Shown piece after piece: positions 24,000-64,000 of a DNA stretch of 64,000 nt (positions are counted from its first letter, which is position 1; every line of letters starts with the position of its first letter). The DNA is from Apostichopus japonicus. Its lineage: Eukaryota > Echinodermata > Holothuroidea > Aspidochirotida > Stichopodidae. The DNA is taken from positions 10,507,501 through 10,571,500 of the forward strand of contig NC_092566.1 of assembly GCF_037975245.1 (NCBI RefSeq), in the 5' to 3' direction. The position numbers and the translations under genes were made by a program. The notes under the pieces are model-generated. The model searched no databases, was not told where the DNA came from, and saw only the letters and a program-made list of their open reading frames with translations.

Positions 24000-24980
24000 T
24001 AGCAAACTGCTTATCCACTAAAGATCATTTTAAACATATTTTCCCAACTTGCACGTAGATTGAGATATGTTTACCAGGGTATGGGGTTTCTGTTGGTTCT
24101 GTGGTTCAATTTGAAGGGGAAAAAATACGCTGTAGATAAATACTGGATCTTCTTGTACACTCCATATCCTGCTAGGCGCAGCAGGCCATGACCTGATGAC
24201 CAGTGACTACATGGACGAAGAGGTGAATACAGAGGTCTACTAGGACCTATATGAGACTGCATCTACGACGGTTCCTTATAAAGTGTATGATACAACTATT
24301 TACATCATCTTTGGAGATCTGTAAACAGTATGGATGATGCGTATTAGGTCCCAGAGCCAAATCCGTATTATGCCGCTCTGTTAGGATTGGTGTGACATAG
24401 CCAGCTGATAAAACGATGAAGATTTCATTTTATATAAGACCAAAAAGACTGTAAAAATCAACCGAGAATGTTAAGGCGATGGCTTCTTGCCCAGTATACG
24501 AAGCTACATATGCACGAATGATAAAATTATTTCAATGACAGTTTAACTCTAGATACTGACAAGTGTCTATTAACAGTACAACCATCATGCTAACAAGACC
24601 CAACCTGTCCTCAAGACGCGATTTCGATTTTCTTAACCCACGGTATTTTTAGTTTTCGTTTTATCGATGTTTCGATTGTTCTAATTAAACAAAGCTTCGA
24701 AAAAAGATGACACGCAATTTTTTTTACTAATTTGTCACTTTGATACAATGATAAATCGGTGTAAGCTTCGAACCCGAAAAAAAGTGAAGTTTTAAATTAA
24801 ACATTTGCCCAAATACTTATGGATAGTTTGTTCATAGTGACAAAAGGCGTGACTATACTTTTTCTGACACAATAATTCATTAATTCTGCAGCTGCCATTT
24901 AAAATTAGCGCACTGTCGCTTTGTTACCGTGTTGTCTATTCTGTGTATGTAACAATCATACACTGTTACAAAACAATACC
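24000..24980. other. Spacer between transposon and cadherin gene
   Basis: No coding or RNA feature recognised. It is likely the upstream regulatory region of the cadherin-type gene because a TATA box follows at 24992. Confidence 0.4.
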
Positions 24981-24991
24981 CGGGATAATTA

Positions 24992-25071
24992 TATAAAATA
25001 TCTTCATCTTTCTTTCTGTGAATATTGGAATATTTTCTGTGAGGAAGGAGTAATAACAATCACGAAAGAAG
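24992..25071 (+). promoter_or_regulatory. Putative promoter and 5' UTR exon of the cadherin-type gene
   Basis: TATAAAA at 24992-24998 lies about 45-75 bp upstream of a segment ending in a good donor (AAGAAG then GTAAAT, 25071/25072). The matching acceptor CCTAATATTTAG abuts the ATG at 25312. This gives a short untranslated first exon (roughly 25025-25071) and a 240-bp first intron. Inferred from consensus signals only. Confidence 0.35.
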
Positions 25072-25311
25072 GTAAATACTTGTTTATTTCCTGTATTTTT
25101 CATACTTCGTCAATATGACACGATTTTTAAATATATAAGCCTATAATATAGGCCTATGAAATGCAGAGATTGTTATATTTCCAAATTAAGTCTTTTCCGT
25201 GTAGTATTTAATTTATAGGTTTTCATTTCAACTTCAGTATTGATGAAATCAGTGACTTTTCATCAATTTGTTTAAAATGTCATCGTCAATATATTTCTTC
25301 CTAATATTTAG

Positions 25312-64000
<38,689 letters not shown>

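Overview
The window is animal nuclear DNA from an AT-rich, repeat-rich genome. Genes are split by GT-AG introns, there are no operons, and there is a tRNA-derived SINE, many short DNA transposons and long microsatellites. Gene types, repeat style and frequent AGGCCTA-type motifs suggest a marine invertebrate deuterostome, possibly an echinoderm. That placement is inference; no marker gene settles it.

Layout. (1) 1-10,549 has no convincing host gene. It holds small terminal-inverted-repeat elements (1713-2078, 4277-4563, 6513-6735, 9511-9883), a SINE (4567-4966), a TGACTAAC minisatellite with a 139-bp higher-order period (2205-3012) and a dispersed repeat present twice (7289 and 10332). (2) 10,550-23,939 is one large CACTA/EnSpm-like DNA transposon. 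Its 11-bp inverted ends (CACTCTAAAAA) are flanked by TA, and it carries two minus-strand genes. One is a multi-exon SAMD3-like accessory gene (seven exons, 12,015-18,170). The other is a zinc-finger-headed transposase (18,454-20,988). Both carry reading-frame breaks, so this copy looks recently dead. (3) 24,992-64,000 is a plus-strand gene for a large cadherin-repeat membrane protein. I reconstructed it exon by exon from splice sites and intron phase. There are 30 phase-consistent exons (1,344 codons: signal peptide plus about 11-12 cadherin repeats), then two less certain exons, an exon completing the ectodomain, a transmembrane exon and cytoplasmic exons. The last exon runs off the window.

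The cadherin introns have collected mobile elements and simple repeats: hAT-like MITEs with 8-bp target duplications (28,477-28,921; nested pair 43,633-44,785 and 43,784-44,340), a family with 5-bp duplications (33,855-34,944; 61,749-63,778), a 280-bp foldback, a decayed tandem duplicate of exon 20, and long CCCCTTT, ATC, TACA, 27-bp and 24-bp arrays. Two insertions lie within 20 bp of splice sites of exons that still look intact.

All names rest on motifs read by eye; no database search was run. Exon borders are splice-site predictions supported by reading-frame continuity.
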